NCBI GenBank assembly: GCA_024449915.1
Contig: JAMZAV010000027.1
Span: 124,001-188,000 of the forward strand
Length of the DNA: 64,000 bases
Source of the DNA: Sweltsa coloradensis
Lineage: Eukaryota > Arthropoda > Insecta > Plecoptera > Chloroperlidae
Reading direction: 5' to 3'
How positions within the stretch are numbered: position 1 is the stretch's first letter; each line of letters opens with the position of its first letter. Of the stretch, positions 62,291 to 64,000 are shown piece after piece. Made by a program: the position numbers and the translations under genes. Under the pieces are notes generated by a model. The model ran no database searches, was not told where the DNA came from, and saw only the letters and a program-made list of their open reading frames with translations.

Positions 62291-62777
62291 TTGGATGAGC
62301 GTAGCGAGCGTAGCGAGCGAAGCGAAGATTCCATTTCACTACACTGGAGAAAAAAATCCGGAATGTTTTTTTTTCTTTCTTTCTTTCTGTTTGTATTATT
62401 GTGTGTCTGTTAGCACGATTCCGGCTAAACCGATACTCCAATTGCGATGAAAATTTATGGAGGCCTTCGAAATCTTTGAACCAAGAACTGCCACGTTTTT
62501 GAGCGCAATCGAAAAATTATTTCTCGTAAAAATCGCAATTTTACGATTTTTTTCGATTTTTAAAAAATTCCTTCGACTTATAACACCTACATGCTTTATT
62601 CGAATCTAATGATTTTTTCACAGAACCTTTATTTTATGAATTTATATATTCGTGTGAAATTTGAGCGCAATCGAAAAATAATTTTTCATGAAAATCGCAA
62701 TTTTACGCTTGTTTCGTTTAAAAAAATTACGCTCATCCAACAACGCGCCTGAAAAAGCGTTTGCGAAGCTTCCTAGT
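62291..62777 (-). mobile_element. ACTAGG-end element, type B, variant 5' end
   Basis: Minus-strand copy facing the previous one tail to tail, 53 bp apart. 3' TTGGATGAGCGTAGCGAGCG; 5' variant ACTAGGAAGCTTCGCAAACG..GGCGCGTTGTTGGATGAGCG as at 51242-52242. Confidence 0.78.
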
Positions 62778-62779
62778 TG

Positions 62780-64000
62780 ACTAGTCACGTCACTTTCTCA
62801 ATTTGGTTAGTCTCGAAACACACCGAAGGTGGAGTTGATAATATTCCTGGTCGAGATGGAATGTTTAACTTCTGTATTGTATGATATTAGCCAATTTGTA
62901 TAGTTGCAGAATGTAATCGTAATGTTAAGTGTGAATTTCTTAATATTCAGGCATTTACGAAGGTAAATGCTAGGAGTTAAATGGAATACAAAACATATTG
63001 CTATGTTACAGTTTTAATTTTTAGTATGGATTTTGTATCGTTAAAATAGAGCGTCCTTTTTAAAAATCAAAATGCGTTTACGTATGCGTGTGATGGAATG
63101 TTGAATAGGCTTACGTGAATAACGTTGGACATTTGAGTAAAAGAAGGAAAATATCAATGTAGAATTTTGAAAGCGACATGTTCAATGCTTGTCATACGAA
63201 CTGACATAAATGATTATTTGTACTATGTTGGATGGTTTATAATTTTAACGTAACTTTTGTTTCTAGCTTTTGTAAAACGAATATTTAATCGATTGCTGCT
63301 TAAATTCCTGGCGATGTTTTTTGCAATGACGAATCACAATGCGCTTGGCAATGAGAATTGTTTTTATTGTTATTCAAACGAGCGAAGAGCAATGTAGAGC
63401 GGAGCAAGGGCGCTCGATGGTTGGCTACACAATGGCTTCCAATGACAAACTGAATATGATTGTTATTCAATGAAAGCGATATCACTGCGCGACTTGAAAC
63501 TCCAATTTGGATCTAAGTGAAAGTTATTCAGATGTGTCGGCTTCACTGTTTTACAGCCCTATTCAGTTATGTCATAATACGATTATATGAATAATATTAT
63601 GCTGTGCTTTGTGTACGCAACAGCTTAGCTCTGTATAAGATATTCCGTTGAATGGGCTCATCAATTTCACACCAGTAACGCTGGAAATCTATTACAACAT
63701 TACAAAAGAAAATTTTCCGACTCGAACAGTCTTAACAGTTTTAATCACCTCAGGATAAATATATCCGTTGTTTTAAACTGTGGGTTTTACAACCTGCAGG
63801 CAAATTTAAAATAAGGAATTGTCCTAACGACGCAACGCAATAGTACTTTAAACGTTTTTCGCAAATGTTTCCAATTTAATTCTGGTCTTGAGAACTGAAC
63901 TACCAGTATACGGAATGATTTAAATTAGTTTTGCATGATTCTAGTTAGTTATGTTTCATTCTTCTCATAATATTTTTTAGACCAAATATTATTAATGCAA
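62780..64000. other. No gene recognised
   Basis: AT-rich DNA to the end of the window. A GAGCGAAGAGCAATGTAGAG-type patch near 63380-63415 is the only GC-rich stretch. No nicotinic receptor exon was found here. Confidence 0.45.

Overview
The window is animal nuclear DNA: AT-rich, intron-containing, and dominated by transposable elements and microsatellites. The best guess is an arthropod, perhaps a crustacean or chelicerate. That rests on a short secreted Ala/Pro/Tyr-rich protein of cuticle type, on 6-pyruvoyltetrahydropterin synthase and calmodulin-like 4 proteins with an arthropod-like flavour, and on the absence of anything bacterial. This is judgement from memory, not a database result.

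Five protein genes are supported by exon structure. (1) A two-exon cuticle-like gene on the minus strand (5507-8041) with a TATA box. (2) A complete three-exon 6-pyruvoyltetrahydropterin synthase gene on the plus strand (17372-25501), 145 aa. (3) A five-exon PRADC1-type protease-associated-domain gene on the minus strand (32158-43822), 218 aa. (4) A three-exon CALML4-type gene on the plus strand (44290-47314), 149 aa, head to head with PRADC1 across a 467-bp gap carrying two CACGTG boxes. (5) The last two coding exons of a nicotinic acetylcholine receptor-like subunit on the minus strand (57353-59037); its 5' part lies outside the window. One intact tRNA-Leu(TAG) gene lies at 10303-10382 (minus).

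The rest is mainly repeats. The most frequent is a superfamily of non-autonomous elements that begin ACTAGG..AACGC and end in GAGCG-type repeats (about 14 copies, four types). The short inverted repeats of the two ends change together between types, which suggests that the ends pair. Others are a hAT-like element with an 8-bp duplication and two nested copies; a 1.28-kb element with an 11-bp target duplication and a hammerhead ribozyme at the centre of a palindrome; two TA-flanked elements with repeated internal motifs; three related short inverted-repeat elements in PRADC1 introns; several long foldback elements; two non-LTR reverse transcriptase remnants; tRNA-derived SINE-like pieces; and three tandem arrays that share one 17-bp core. 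Exon coordinates are read by eye from splice signals and reading phase. All repeat-family names are inferences from structure.
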